Positions 34,778-43,660 of a stretch of 64,000 nt of DNA are shown here, piece by piece. Source of the DNA: an uncultured Mycobacteriaceae bacterium (lineage in GTDB: Bacteria > Actinomycetota > Actinomycetes > Mycobacteriales > Mycobacteriaceae); contig CADEGF010000004.1 in the NCBI GenBank assembly GCA_902826815.1, forward strand, positions 138,400 to 202,399, read 5' to 3'. The position numbers and the translations under genes were made by a program. The notes under the pieces were generated by a model, which was given only the letters and a program-made list of their open reading frames with translations, made no database searches and had not been told where the DNA came from. Position 1 is the stretch's first letter. Each line of letters begins with the position of its first letter.

Positions 34778-35191
34778 TCACTTCAAGCGGAAGATGACCA
34801 TCCGCTGGATTATGAAGTTGATGACGGTCGCGGTGCCCTGGGCGATGACGAACGCGACCACAACGGCGGTCGGCGTGTAGTCGAGTAGCCGCAGAAACAG
34901 GTGGTTGAGCCCGACCTGCACGACGAAGGTCGTGATGTAGAGCGCCCATACCGCGGCCAGCCTGGCTCTGCTCGGTGGCGCTTGGAAGGTCCACCGCCGG
35001 TTCAGCAGATACGCCGTCGTGGTTCCCGCGATCCAACCGATGACCTTGGCCAGGTCGGGTTGCATCCCCGCGACCCGGTAGAGCATGACGTAAAGCCCGA
35101 AGTCGACGACGGCCGAGAACCCACCCGTCACCACGAACCGCCAGATCTGCGTCGTCAGACTCAGGTTCGGCTGCATAGGGGGCTCGGTCAC
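34778..35191 (-). CDS. GtrA-like membrane protein of arabinan synthesis (Rv3789 type)
   Basis: GtrA/DPMS-type protein of 137 residues with four membrane helices (about 13-35, 44-61, 79-99, 107-128). Typical GtrA motifs are [19 protein letters not shown] and [13 protein letters not shown]. The M. tuberculosis homologue Rv3789 was first proposed as flippase for decaprenyl-phosphoarabinose and later as an anchor for AftA. It is the first gene of the arabinan operon in this window, directly followed by dprE1 as in M. tuberculosis. Confidence 0.9.
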   Translation of the reverse strand: MTEPPMQPNLSLTTQIWRFVVTGGFSAVVDFGLYVMLYRVAGMQPDLAKVIGWIAGTTTAYLLNRRWTFQAPPSRARLAAVWALYITTFVVQVGLNHLFLRLLDYTPTAVVVAFVIAQGTATVINFIIQRMVIFRLK

Positions 35192-35270
35192 CCGGGCAGC
35201 CTACTCAAAAGGCCTAGCGCATCGCTGATCTGGAGGGTCGATCAGGCGAGCCAGAGCCCGCAGTCGCCTT

Positions 35271-36881
35271 TTAGAACGGCGGGGGCGTGTCGTCGCCGGG
35301 TGGTAAGGATTCCAGCCACTCCCAAAACGTTTGTCCTCGGGCCGGCGGCGGTGCCGGTGCTGCCGCCGGGCTGGGCTGAGGCTCGCGTTCGTTGAGCCGT
35401 CGCTCGGCGGCGATCCGGTCGGCGCGGTCGTGCGCGCGCGTGCGCCTGCGCCGTGGCATGGCCAGCCAGCGGGCCGGTTGTTGTGCGGCGGCCGCGGCGA
35501 TTTCAGCGGCGGACAGATTCACAGGCGCGGTGGGCTCGCACAGTCGCGGGAACAAGCCGTAGCTGCCCGGTCTGGTCGTATGGGTCTGCCCGTGGGGGTC
35601 GGTCCATACGACGGTGCCGTCAGGCAACTGGTGATCGCGCCAGCGGTTACGTCCTGCCCAGAAAGTCTTGAGCAAGTGATGTTTTCGGCAAAGACATTTC
35701 AAATTCGCCGCGCACGTCGGCCCGACCGGGTAGACGATCGTATGGTCGAGATCGCACATATCGGCGGGTTTCTTGCAGCCCGGAAATCGGCACGTCATGT
35801 CGCGACACCGGACAAACCGCTGCAGCTTGGCTGTTGCGCGGTAGCGGGTTTCGGGCGGCGCGTCGCCGGGATGATGAATCCAGCGGATCCTCGCTCCTGC
35901 CGCGATTTTTGCCCTCAGCAGCGGTGCGGGAATCACCGATCCGCCGATCATCACCGCCGCAGGTGTGTGTGCAGGCCCGGTCGGCGGCGGGATGACCGAC
36001 GCTTCGGCGAGCGTCATCTCCCGCACCGGTTTGGTCGGCTTGTCAGGATCTTCGCCGTCCAGCACGACGGGGGTGTCGTCGGTGAGGGTCGTTTCGTCGG
36101 CGATCATGTTGAGCACCAACGCGTTTGGTTGCACGCCGGCAGCTTCGCAGTCGTCAGATCCGCACTCGCAGGCCAGGTTGTCAACACCGTGGCCGAGCGC
36201 ACCCAACGCGTCGGCGCGGCGCTGATCCAGCGTGCGCGGATCGTTGTGACACACTCCGCGCGCCATCGCATCGAGGCGGGCGTCCACGGCGGCGGCGTCG
36301 TGTTCGAACAGCGTCGCCTCGATCGTGGAGGTCCCACCGCCGTCGGAGGATTTGTCTACATGCCGACCCCGGGCGTGCAGCTCCAGCCGGCGCACCGCAT
36401 ACCGGTCGTGTTGTTCCACCCAGTTGTCGATGTTCTGCTCGACGGTGGCTTGGGACAGCACACCCCAGTCGGCAACTGCGGCAGCCAGCTCGATGTCGAC
36501 CTTGGCGCGGGCCTGCGGGTCGACGATCAATGCCGTGCGGTACACGATCGCGTTGACCAGCCGGAAGCTGATCCGTCCCGCATCGAACACCTCAGCCACT
36601 CGGGGCAACCGCTCGCGCAGCGCCATCGCGACCATCAACTGATGCGACGCGACCCCCAGCGACACCCCGTGATGGGCGGCCACCTCGCAGGCCACCGCAT
36701 CCCAGTTGTCCATGCGCCACTGATCGCGATCGGCTGAGCCATCCTCAGCGAATCGTGCTTCCAACACGTCGGCGATCGCCGATAGCCGTCGCGCACACGC
36801 CGCGTTCTCCACTCGCGCCCACGCGCCCACCGCCGCCGCACGAGGGGCAGAGGGAGCGGTCGCCGCGAGTTCATCGAACAT
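35271..36881 (-). CDS. 13E12-type DUF222/HNH endonuclease protein
   Basis: Member of the large mycobacterial 13E12 repeat family; 536 residues from the ATG at 36881 (MFDELAATAPS), a common family start. The DUF222 domain (about 20-330) includes NWDAVACEVAAHHGVSLGVASHQLM. The HNH-type zinc site follows with CRFPGC, CDLDHTIVYPVGPT and LCRKHH, and a proline-rich tail ends in WEWLESLPPGDDTPP. These genes are numerous and prone to recombination; nuclease activity is presumed from the motif only. Rv3776 is the family member in the matching region of M. tuberculosis. An ATG at 36935 is a longer alternative. Confidence 0.88.
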   Translation of the reverse strand: MFDELAATAPSAPRAAAVGAWARVENAACARRLSAIADVLEARFAEDGSADRDQWRMDNWDAVACEVAAHHGVSLGVASHQLMVAMALRERLPRVAEVFDAGRISFRLVNAIVYRTALIVDPQARAKVDIELAAAVADWGVLSQATVEQNIDNWVEQHDRYAVRRLELHARGRHVDKSSDGGGTSTIEATLFEHDAAAVDARLDAMARGVCHNDPRTLDQRRADALGALGHGVDNLACECGSDDCEAAGVQPNALVLNMIADETTLTDDTPVVLDGEDPDKPTKPVREMTLAEASVIPPPTGPAHTPAAVMIGGSVIPAPLLRAKIAAGARIRWIHHPGDAPPETRYRATAKLQRFVRCRDMTCRFPGCKKPADMCDLDHTIVYPVGPTCAANLKCLCRKHHLLKTFWAGRNRWRDHQLPDGTVVWTDPHGQTHTTRPGSYGLFPRLCEPTAPVNLSAAEIAAAAAQQPARWLAMPRRRRTRAHDRADRIAAERRLNEREPQPSPAAAPAPPPARGQTFWEWLESLPPGDDTPPPF

Positions 36882-36972
36882 GTTTTCGAATCTATCGACG
36901 CGCCCGTCACGTAGCCCGAAGAACCCGCAGATCAACCGCTACCTGTGGATGAAATTACGACTGTGGATAACG

Positions 36973-37473
36973 TTAGCGCGACACGCGCTCCAGGCGTATA
37001 AGCGGGATCTTGCGATCGCCCGCCCTGCCCTCGTAGTCGCCGTAGCCGGCGTACATATCCAACGCGAGAATCCACGCGCGATCTCTCTCCGCGGCGTCCG
37101 TGATCTCAGACGCCGTGTACGTGCCGCTGTTCTTGCCCGCAAGCACCTCGGCCTTCGGATTGGCGACGAGGTTGCGGTACCACGCCGGGTGCGACGTCTT
37201 GCCGTAGTTCGATGCGATCAGGATCAGGCGATCGCCGTCGGTGAGGTACAAGAGCGGCAGTGTCCGCTGTTGGCCCGTCTTGGCGCCCGTCGTCGTGAGC
37301 AACATGAGCGGTACCGGATACACCGAGCTGAGCCGCCCACCCGTCAGCCGCAACAGCGGCGGATCAAGGCGTGGCGCGAGCGTCTTCATGTACCAGTCGC
37401 CAACCGGCATTCGGGCGAACTTCTCCAGCGTCCGTTCGTACAAACCCATGTGTCGACGCTGCTCGGGGCTCAT
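36973..37473 (-). CDS. F420-dependent (DDN-like) nitroreductase-family oxidoreductase
   Basis: Flavin/deazaflavin oxidoreductase of 166 residues, of the split beta-barrel family that includes Ddn. Diagnostic stretches are LLTTTGAKTGQQRTLPLLY, the F420-phosphate-binding region ASNYGKTSHPAWYRNLVANP and the C-terminal MYAGYGDYEGRAGDRKIP. The natural substrate is unknown; relatives reduce quinones and nitroimidazoles. It lies seven bases after the MocR-type regulator gene and is probably read with it. Confidence 0.85.
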   Translation of the reverse strand: MSPEQRRHMGLYERTLEKFARMPVGDWYMKTLAPRLDPPLLRLTGGRLSSVYPVPLMLLTTTGAKTGQQRTLPLLYLTDGDRLILIASNYGKTSHPAWYRNLVANPKAEVLAGKNSGTYTASEITDAAERDRAWILALDMYAGYGDYEGRAGDRKIPLIRLERVSR

Positions 37474-37479
37474 AGCCGA

Positions 37480-38898
37480 TTACCTTGCCAGCCCGGTGGC
37501 CTCCAGGACGCCCAAAAGTGCATCAACGCCGCGAGTGAAAGCGTGGTCGGCAGGCGCGGCGAAACCGACGATGATCCCGTCGGGGTTCGGCACCTGCGGC
37601 CCGGCGAGCGGATGGCGCATGATCGACAGCCCCTGCAACAAGATTCCCGCCTCGCTGGCGCGCCGCAGCACGGCGTGCTCGGTGTCGTCGGGCAGCGTCA
37701 GGACGAGGTTCACGCCCGCCGAGAGACCGCTGATGCCGACCTCGAATCCGGTCAGTGCATCGATGAGGGTGTCGCGCCGCTTGCGGTAGCGCATCCGCAT
37801 GCGCCGGATGTGCTTGTCGTAGCCGCCGCTGCTGATGAAGTCGGCCATCGTCAGCTGCGAGATCGAGTCGACGAAGTACTGCTGTCCGCCGCCGGCCTTC
37901 AGCACAGCGTCGATCAGGTTGTCCGGCAACACCATCCAGCCCAACCGTAAGGCCTGAGAGAGGCTCTTGCTCGCCGATCCCATGTAGACGACTCTGTCGG
38001 GGCAGAGCGCCTGCAACGCACCGATCGGTTGGCGGTCGTAGCGGAACTCGCCGTCGTAGTCGTCGTCGAAGATGTAGCCTCCGGTGCGCTTGGCCCACTC
38101 GACGACGGCGGTGCGACGGGTCGGATGCAACGGCATTCCGAACGGGCTGTGGTGCGCGGGCGTCAGCAGCACCGCCGGGCTCGCTAGCCCGTCGAGCTCA
38201 TCGATGACAGCCCCGCGCTCGTCGACGCCGATCGGCGCCGTCGGTACGTCCAGCGCGGCGAGCGCATCGCGGAAGACGAAGAGGCCGTAGGCCTCGACGG
38301 CGATCGGGCCCTTTTCGCGGAAGACTCGCCCGAGCAGTTCCACCGCATGACGGACGCCGGCGCACACCACGATCGAGTCCGCAGACGTTCGCACGCCGCG
38401 CGCCCGCGTCAGGTACTCGGCCAGCGCTTCGCACAGCTCCGGTCGCCCGCGCGCATCGCCCATTCGCAGTGCCTCGGTCGGCGCGGTCGACAGTGCCCTT
38501 CGGGTCGACGCCAGCCACTCGTTGCGCGGAAACTCCGATACGTCTGGGGAACCCGGCATCAGGTTGTGGACCGGTGTCGCGGGCGTCCGGCGTGGGCGCG
38601 GGGATGCCTGGGCGCCGCTCGCGTTGAGCACCCAGGTGCCTGCGCCCTGTCGTGACGCCAGCCAGCCCTCGTTCACCAGCTCGGCGTACGCCTCCGCGAC
38701 GGTATTTCGGGACAATCCGAGATCGGCGGCAAGGCTGCGGGACGGCGGAAGCGTTGTTCCCTGGGCCAGCCGGCCCGATCGCACGGCGTCTCGCAGGGCG
38801 GTGATGAGCAATTCCCTCGAGCCCCGCGCGCCCGGGGTGACTGCCCGGCGGAGATCAAGATGCAGGTCGAGGCTGCCAGAATTGGCCCATGAAGTCAC
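37480..38898 (-). CDS. MocR/PdxR-type GntR regulator with aminotransferase domain
   Basis: PLP-dependent transcription regulator of 472 residues from the GTG at 38898; the frame is open upstream, but that reaches the divergent gene. The GntR winged helix (about 25-90) has GTTLPPSRSLAADLGLSRNTVAEAY and GWLASRQGAGTWV. The fold-type I aminotransferase domain (about 115-470) carries DDDYDGEFRYDRQP and the PLP lysine in YMGSASKSLSQALRLGW. Divergent to an AhpD-like gene 49 bp away, which it probably controls; the DDN-like gene follows it. Confidence 0.88.
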   Translation of the reverse strand: MTSWANSGSLDLHLDLRRAVTPGARGSRELLITALRDAVRSGRLAQGTTLPPSRSLAADLGLSRNTVAEAYAELVNEGWLASRQGAGTWVLNASGAQASPRPRRTPATPVHNLMPGSPDVSEFPRNEWLASTRRALSTAPTEALRMGDARGRPELCEALAEYLTRARGVRTSADSIVVCAGVRHAVELLGRVFREKGPIAVEAYGLFVFRDALAALDVPTAPIGVDERGAVIDELDGLASPAVLLTPAHHSPFGMPLHPTRRTAVVEWAKRTGGYIFDDDYDGEFRYDRQPIGALQALCPDRVVYMGSASKSLSQALRLGWMVLPDNLIDAVLKAGGGQQYFVDSISQLTMADFISSGGYDKHIRRMRMRYRKRRDTLIDALTGFEVGISGLSAGVNLVLTLPDDTEHAVLRRASEAGILLQGLSIMRHPLAGPQVPNPDGIIVGFAAPADHAFTRGVDALLGVLEATGLAR

Positions 38899-38947
38899 CG
38901 ACAAATTGAACCACGTAGGTGGGTCTATCCGCACTAACCTCGAACCC
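38899..38947. promoter_or_regulatory. Divergent promoter region with MocR-like site
   Basis: Only 49 bp separate the MocR-type gene from the AhpD-like gene. A short inverted repeat CCAC-GTAG-GTGG (38911-38922) continues into GGTCTATC, giving a GTGG-n-CTATC pattern similar to the site in front of the second MocR gene of this window (57196-57211). Promoters for both directions must overlap here. Assignment as operator is inference. Confidence 0.4.
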
Positions 38948-39418
38948 ATGACACAGACACTCGAGACTCAACTCCACGCCAATGATCGCATCAAGATCTA
39001 CAAGTCGTCGCCGGAGCTGCTCGACGCCATGATGGCCCTGAGCACCGCGGCCGCCAAGGACGTCGAGCCCGAGCTCGGCGAGCTGATCAAGATCCGCGCC
39101 TCGCAGATCAACCACTGCGGGTTCTGCCTCAACATGCACCTCGTCGACGCCCGTAAGCACGGCGTCAGCGAGCAGAAGTTGGATGTGCTCGCCGCGTGGG
39201 AAGAGGCAGGCGACCTGTTCAGCGAGCGCGAACGTGCCGCGCTGGCGCTCACCGAGGCGGTCACCCTTGTCGCCGACGGCGTCCCCGACGATGTGTACGA
39301 GCGTGCGGCCGCGGTGTTCGACGACCGCGAACTCGCTCAGGTCATCGCGATGGCGGTCACCATCAACGCCTGGAACCGCATCAACGTGACTGTCCGCACC
39401 GCAGTGCCGCGGCGCTGA
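38948..39418 (+). CDS. AhpD-like / carboxymuconolactone decarboxylase family protein
   Basis: Alkylhydroperoxidase-like protein of 156 residues. The redox motif HCGFCLNMH (Cys57, Cys60, His64) within an all-helical CMD domain marks it as a peroxidase-type member. The ATG at 38948 is chosen because MTQTLETQLHANDRIKIYKSSPEL matches the normal start. It is transcribed away from a MocR regulator, which suggests control by PLP or a related small molecule. An APH-like gene follows 10 bp downstream. Confidence 0.88.
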   Translation: MTQTLETQLHANDRIKIYKSSPELLDAMMALSTAAAKDVEPELGELIKIRASQINHCGFCLNMHLVDARKHGVSEQKLDVLAAWEEAGDLFSERERAALALTEAVTLVADGVPDDVYERAAAVFDDRELAQVIAMAVTINAWNRINVTVRTAVPRR

Positions 39419-39428
39419 TACTGACAGG

Positions 39429-40172
39429 GTGCAGACCCGGTCCGGTGCGGAGATCATCGTCGACGGCGACGTGGTCGGCAAGCTGCACCGGACCGGCACC
39501 GACCCGAAGGCACTGAGGACCCGGCTCCGCATCGCGGCGGAGTCGGGTTCTTTGCTTTCGCCGCTCGACACCGTGCCACAGCGGGTCGGTCAGCGGTGGC
39601 GCAGCAGCTGGCCGAAGGTGGAAGTCGTTGTGCCAGAACCTGATCACGTGCCGTGGTCGGATGCGGGCAGGCTGCTGGCCCGACTTCACCGCGAACCCAA
39701 GCAGCCGCGCACCCCGGCGCACGGATGGCCGCAGCGGCTACGACGTGCCGTCGACGCCGCACGCCGAAACGACGTCGTGCGACATGCCGCCACCCAGTTA
39801 CCTGACGAAGCCTGGCGGGCCGGCTCGCCGGGCCGGCCGTCGACCCTTGTGCACGGCGACTGGCATCTCGGCCAGCTCGGCAGGAGATCGGCCGCCGAGC
39901 CGTGGCTGCTGATCGACGTCGACGACCTCGGCGTCGGCGATCCGGCCTGGGACCTCGCCCGGCCCGCCGGTTTCTGGGCGGTGGGCCTGATCCCCGACGA
40001 CGACTGGGCGCTGTTCCTCCAGGCCTACCGCGACGAAGGCGGGCCTGCGCTGCCGCCCGGCGACCCGTGGCCGGTGCTCGATCCGTTCGCGCGGGCGGCC
40101 GTCGTCCAGGCCGCCGCTCATCATCCCGACGACGAACTTCTCGTCGCGGCGTGCGCCCGGATGGGCAATTAG
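39429..40172 (+). CDS. Aminoglycoside phosphotransferase-family kinase-like protein
   Basis: APH/choline-kinase-fold protein of 247 residues. The catalytic loop VHGDWHLGQLG (Asp144) and the metal-binding LIDVDDLGVGDPAWDLARP (Asp163) are intact. The N-terminal lobe is short and lacks an obvious glycine loop, so ATP binding must be unusual or the substrate small. Begins with GTG 10 bp after the AhpD-like gene. Its stop overlaps by a few bases the stop of the convergent zinc-ribbon gene. The natural substrate is unknown; resistance cannot be inferred. Confidence 0.8.
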   Translation: MQTRSGAEIIVDGDVVGKLHRTGTDPKALRTRLRIAAESGSLLSPLDTVPQRVGQRWRSSWPKVEVVVPEPDHVPWSDAGRLLARLHREPKQPRTPAHGWPQRLRRAVDAARRNDVVRHAATQLPDEAWRAGSPGRPSTLVHGDWHLGQLGRRSAAEPWLLIDVDDLGVGDPAWDLARPAGFWAVGLIPDDDWALFLQAYRDEGGPALPPGDPWPVLDPFARAAVVQAAAHHPDDELLVAACARMGN

Positions 40173-40501
40173 CTGGAGAAGAACAGCCTGCCGAAGCCCT
40201 GCTTGCGATAGTGCTTGTTGCCGCGGTGACCCCAGCCGGGGCCGTAGTCGTATCCGTAGCCCGGCTGCTGCTGCACCGGGGGTGGCGGAGGAGCGGCCGA
40301 AACGAACCGGTTCTCCATCTGGGTCAGCGATTCCAGCTCACCGAAGTCCAGGAAGATGCCCTTGCAGGTGTCGCACTGCTCCAGGTGGATGCCGTTGCGC
40401 TCGTAGGTCTTCATGATTCCTGCGCACTTCGGACACAGCAGCGTGTTGCCCACGCCTGCGGGAGATGTGGCCTTCGGGGGTTCATATGGCGGAATGCTCA
40501 T
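40169..40501 (-). CDS. Zinc-ribbon (TFIIB-type) protein
   Basis: Protein of 110 residues with a zf-TFIIB ribbon: CPKC (about 23-26), then CDTC (about 43-46) followed by GIFLDFGELESL, the usual ending of this domain. The rest is Pro/Gln/Tyr-rich (GYGYDYGPGWGHRGNKHYRKQGFG), resembling low-complexity nucleic-acid or membrane-associated tails. Function unknown. It ends overlapping the convergent APH-like gene and lies upstream of the galactan export genes on the other side without evident coupling. Confidence 0.82.
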   Translation of the reverse strand: MSIPPYEPPKATSPAGVGNTLLCPKCAGIMKTYERNGIHLEQCDTCKGIFLDFGELESLTQMENRFVSAAPPPPPVQQQPGYGYDYGPGWGHRGNKHYRKQGFGRLFFSS

Positions 40502-40545
40502 GGTTCATTAACGCCCGAACGTCCTGTGAAGTGCCTGAAAATCGC

Positions 40546-41376
40546 TCAAACCCAGTACGGCACGCGGGCCCGATATTGTCGCATCGCGATTCCAGCGAAG
40601 ATCCAGCCGACAACCGTCAGAACAAGCACGACGACCCAGTGCCTCAGCTCCTGATCCGCCCCGAGCAACGGCGCGCGCACGATGTCCAGGTAGTGCAGCA
40701 GTGGGTTGAGTTCGACGATCTTCGCCCACTTGCCCGCGCCCTGGCGTTCGAGCGTCGACTCGTTCCAGATGATCGGCGTCATGAAGAACAGCAGTTGCAC
40801 GAGGCTGAACAGCAGCGGGCTGATATCGCGGTAGCGGGTGGACAGGATGCCGAAGCACAGCGACACCCATACGCAGTTCAGCACGATGAGGCCGAGCGCG
40901 GGGATCACCGCGAGGTCGGCCCAGTTCCACGGTTTGGGGAAGATGATCGCGATGACGACGAAGATGACGATGTTGTGTGCGAACAGGATTATCTGCCGCC
41001 ACACCAGCCGATAGACGTGCACCGACAGCGGCGTCGGCAGCTGCTTGATCAGACCTTCGTTGTGCACGAACACGTCGGCGCCCTCGAGGATTGAGGCGTT
41101 GATCAGATTCCAGATGATCAGGCCCAGGGTGACGTACGGAAGGTGTTCGGCCAGTTCGAGTTTGAACAGCTTCGAGTACAGCCCGCCCATCGCGACCGCC
41201 GTGACACCGGTGGCGATCGTGATCCAGAACGGGCCGAGCACCGAGCGGCGGTAGCGCTGTTTGATGTCCTGCCAACCAAGGTGTGCCCAGAGCTCGCGGC
41301 GCGCGAAGCCGTCGACGAGGTCGCGCCGCGCCCGCGACATCGTCCTCGACGCAGCGGCAGCATCGGTGAAGGTCAT
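40546..41376 (-). CDS. wzm: Galactan ABC exporter, permease Wzm (RfbD, Rv3783 type)
   Basis: ABC-2 type permease of 276 residues (280 in M. tuberculosis) that with Wzt moves lipid-linked galactan across the membrane. Six membrane helices lie between about 50 and 265; the polar N-terminus has RELWAHLGWQDIKQRYRRSVLGPFW, typical of polysaccharide exporters. The ATG at 41376 overlaps the glfT1 stop by four bases, which fixes the start despite an open frame upstream. Last gene of the wzt-glfT1-wzm set. Confidence 0.93.
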   Translation of the reverse strand: MTFTDAAAASRTMSRARRDLVDGFARRELWAHLGWQDIKQRYRRSVLGPFWITIATGVTAVAMGGLYSKLFKLELAEHLPYVTLGLIIWNLINASILEGADVFVHNEGLIKQLPTPLSVHVYRLVWRQIILFAHNIVIFVVIAIIFPKPWNWADLAVIPALGLIVLNCVWVSLCFGILSTRYRDISPLLFSLVQLLFFMTPIIWNESTLERQGAGKWAKIVELNPLLHYLDIVRAPLLGADQELRHWVVVLVLTVVGWIFAGIAMRQYRARVPYWV

Positions 41377-42308
41377 GGCTCTTTTCGCTCCTCGCGTGCG
41401 CGGTGCTTTTCGAACCTTTCGCGCCTGCCCTGCTTGCGCAGGCGGATCCATTCGGCGAGACCGCGCGGGTCCCGCCGGGACACCAGGAAGTACCAGCCGA
41501 ACCGCAACCACTCCTGAGGGAGCAGCTTGCGCAGACCCGGCTGCGACAGCAGATAACCGCGGTTGCGGTACGTGTAGAACCTCTTGGTCGGATTGTCGGG
41601 GTACTGGGTGTGCATCCGGCCGCCGAGGATCGGCTTGAACTCGTCGGTCCCGCAGGGATGCAAATAGATTGCGTCCAAACAGGTTCCGAACGGCAGGCCC
41701 GAGCGCACCAGCCTGCGGTGCAGCTCCACCTCGTCGCCGCGGACGAACAGCCGGAGGTCGGGCACACCGACCGCCTCGATGGTGGACGCGCGGAACAGCG
41801 CACCGTTGAACAGTGATGCGATCCCAGGCAGCAGGTCACCGCCTGCGTCGGTGCGCAGTTCGCCGGCGAGGCGCCGCCACACCAGCCCGCGACGCAGCGG
41901 GAACGCCAGCCGGTCGGGATCGTCGAGGTTGCACACCATCGGCGAGACTTCGGCCAGCGAGTGCTTGTCCGCACACGCCAGCAGGGTGGCCAGCACATCG
42001 CGGTCCTGCGGGCGGCCGTCGTCGTCGGCGAGCCATACCCAGTCGGCACCCGAGGCAAGCGCGTGCAGCATTCCCAACGCGAAACCGCCTGCGCCGCCAA
42101 GGTTTCGGCGGGACCCTAGATAGGTGGTGGGGACCGGCTGGCCGGAGACAAGGTCGTGCACCCGCTCGTCTGGGTCGTTGGAGAAGTCGTTGTCGACGAC
42201 GATGATGTGATCGAGCGCGCGGCCCTGGGTGGTCAGCACATCGAGCGATTTGGTCAGTTCGTCGGGTCGCCGATGCGTGACCACTACGGCGAAGACCGAT
42301 TCAGTCAC
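41373..42308 (-). CDS. glfT1: Galactofuranosyltransferase GlfT1
   Basis: GT-A glycosyltransferase of 311 residues (304 in M. tuberculosis Rv3782) that adds the first galactofuranoses to the decaprenyl-PP-GlcNAc-Rha acceptor. Nucleotide-binding VVVTHRRPDELTKSL starts the fold; the metal motif is Asp95-97 in WLADDDGRPQ, with GGAGGFALGM before it and the acceptor region FVRGDEVELHRRL. GTG at 42308 is chosen because it overlaps the wzt stop by four bases (GTGA). The lysine/arginine-rich C-terminus may contact the membrane. Confidence 0.94.
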   Translation of the reverse strand: MTESVFAVVVTHRRPDELTKSLDVLTTQGRALDHIIVVDNDFSNDPDERVHDLVSGQPVPTTYLGSRRNLGGAGGFALGMLHALASGADWVWLADDDGRPQDRDVLATLLACADKHSLAEVSPMVCNLDDPDRLAFPLRRGLVWRRLAGELRTDAGGDLLPGIASLFNGALFRASTIEAVGVPDLRLFVRGDEVELHRRLVRSGLPFGTCLDAIYLHPCGTDEFKPILGGRMHTQYPDNPTKRFYTYRNRGYLLSQPGLRKLLPQEWLRFGWYFLVSRRDPRGLAEWIRLRKQGRRERFEKHRAREERKEP

Positions 42309-43105
42309 TTCGGTTCTCGGGCATTCTCTTCGAGCACCTCGCGCACGTGGCGGGCGGCGTCCTCGCCCTCGTAGGCGCGCACGACCTCCTCGATGCCGCC
42401 GGTCATCCTGATGGTGCCGTGGTCGATCCACATGGCCGTCTTGCACAGCCGGGCCAGGAACTCGTTGGAGTGGCTCGCGAACACCAGGATGCCGGAGCGT
42501 TCGACGAGGCTCTGCAACCGTGTCTGCGCCTTCTTCAGGAACTCGGCGTCGACGGCACCGATGCCCTCGTCGAGCAGAAGGATCTCGGGATCGATGCTGG
42601 TGACGACACCCATGGCCAGCCGCACCCTCATACCCGTCGAGTAGGTGCGCAGCGGCATCGACAGGTAGTCACCGAGCTCGGTGAACTCGGCGATCTCATC
42701 GACCTTGGCGACCATCTGCTTGCGCGTCTGGCCGAGGAACAGGCCGCGGATGATGATGTTCTCGAAGCCGGAGATCTCGGGGTCCATTCCGACACCGAGA
42801 TCGAAGATCGGCGCCACCCGGCCGGTCACGGTCGCGACACCGCGGGTGGGCTCGTAGATCCCCGAGAGCAGCCGAAGCAGCGTCGACTTGCCCGCACCGT
42901 TGTGCCCGACAAGGCCCACCCGGTCGCCCATCTCGAGCGACATCGTGATGTCTCGCAGCGCTTCGATGACAACGACATTGGACTCGTTGCGGCCGATCGT
43001 GCCGCCTGCCTTGCCGAGGAACGCCTTCTTCAGAGAGCGCGCCTTCGCGTCGAAGATGGGGAACTCCACCCACGCGTCACGCGTCTCAATATGCGGTGCT
43101 ACCAA
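42305..43105 (-). CDS. wzt: Galactan ABC exporter, ATPase Wzt (RfbE, Rv3781 type)
   Basis: ABC ATPase of 266 residues (273 in M. tuberculosis) that powers galactan export with Wzm. Walker A GHNGAGKST (67-75), signature YSTGM (155-159), Walker B ILLLDEG with Glu180, and the switch histidine in FASHSNE are all present. No extra C-terminal carbohydrate-binding domain, so no terminal-cap recognition of the O-antigen type. Twelve bases after the bpa stop and overlapping glfT1. Confidence 0.94.
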   Translation of the reverse strand: MVAPHIETRDAWVEFPIFDAKARSLKKAFLGKAGGTIGRNESNVVVIEALRDITMSLEMGDRVGLVGHNGAGKSTLLRLLSGIYEPTRGVATVTGRVAPIFDLGVGMDPEISGFENIIIRGLFLGQTRKQMVAKVDEIAEFTELGDYLSMPLRTYSTGMRVRLAMGVVTSIDPEILLLDEGIGAVDAEFLKKAQTRLQSLVERSGILVFASHSNEFLARLCKTAMWIDHGTIRMTGGIEEVVRAYEGEDAARHVREVLEENAREPK

Positions 43106-43117
43106 CCTGGACCGCCG

Positions 43118-43645
43118 CTACAGGTACTGCCCGGTTCCGGGAGATGCGGGCCCGCCGCGTTGTCCCGGTGCGCTGACGCCTGGCGGTAACGCGCCCTGCC
43201 CCCGCATCTGCTCCAACTGCTGACGAGCCGCCATCTGCTGGGCGAACAGCGCCGTCTGGATGCCGTGGAACAGTCCCTCCAGCCAGCCGACCAACTGTGC
43301 CTGGGCGATTCGCAGCTCGGCATCCGACGGCACACCGTCCTCGGTGAACGGTAGCGTCAGCCGCTCGAGCTCGTCACGCAGCTCCGGCGCGAGGCCGTCC
43401 TCGAGCTCGCGGATGCTGGTCTTGTGGATCTCGGCCAGCTTGTTGCGGCTGGCGTCGTCGAGCGGTGCGGCGCGCACTTCCTCCAACAGCTGCTTGATCA
43501 TCGTGCCGATCCGCATCACCTTGGCAGGCTGCTCGACCAGGTCGGTCAGCGACTTGCCGTCGCCGTCCTCGCCGTCCTCGCCGGGATCGATCGGGCCGTC
43601 GCCGCCGATGATCTCGATGTTGTCGTCGTCTGGGTTCGCACTCAT
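43118..43645 (-). CDS. bpa: Bacterial proteasome activator (Bpa/PafE, Rv3780 type)
   Basis: ATP-independent ring-shaped activator of the 20S proteasome; 175 residues (about 178 in M. tuberculosis). An acidic Gly/Asp-rich N-terminus (about 5-30) precedes a four-helix bundle (about 35-150: KSLTDLVEQPAKVMRIGTMIKQLLEEVRAAPLD and AQLVGWLEGLFHGIQTALFAQQ). The protein ends in Gly-Gln-Tyr-Leu, the motif that docks into the proteasome. It lies between wzt and a GT-C-type membrane gene with short gaps of 12 and 15 bp, as in M. tuberculosis. Confidence 0.93.
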   Translation of the reverse strand: MSANPDDDNIEIIGGDGPIDPGEDGEDGDGKSLTDLVEQPAKVMRIGTMIKQLLEEVRAAPLDDASRNKLAEIHKTSIRELEDGLAPELRDELERLTLPFTEDGVPSDAELRIAQAQLVGWLEGLFHGIQTALFAQQMAARQQLEQMRGQGALPPGVSAPGQRGGPASPGTGQYL

Positions 43646-43660
43646 CCGTTCCGCATTCCT

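Noticed and set aside
35271-36881. 13E12-type gene as an insertion sequence
   Set aside because: No inverted terminal repeats or target duplication seen; the DUF222/HNH family is common in mycobacterial chromosomes and is not a transposase.
39429-40172. Aminoglycoside resistance gene
   Set aside because: The APH fold is shared by many kinases; short N-lobe and housekeeping context give no support for drug modification.
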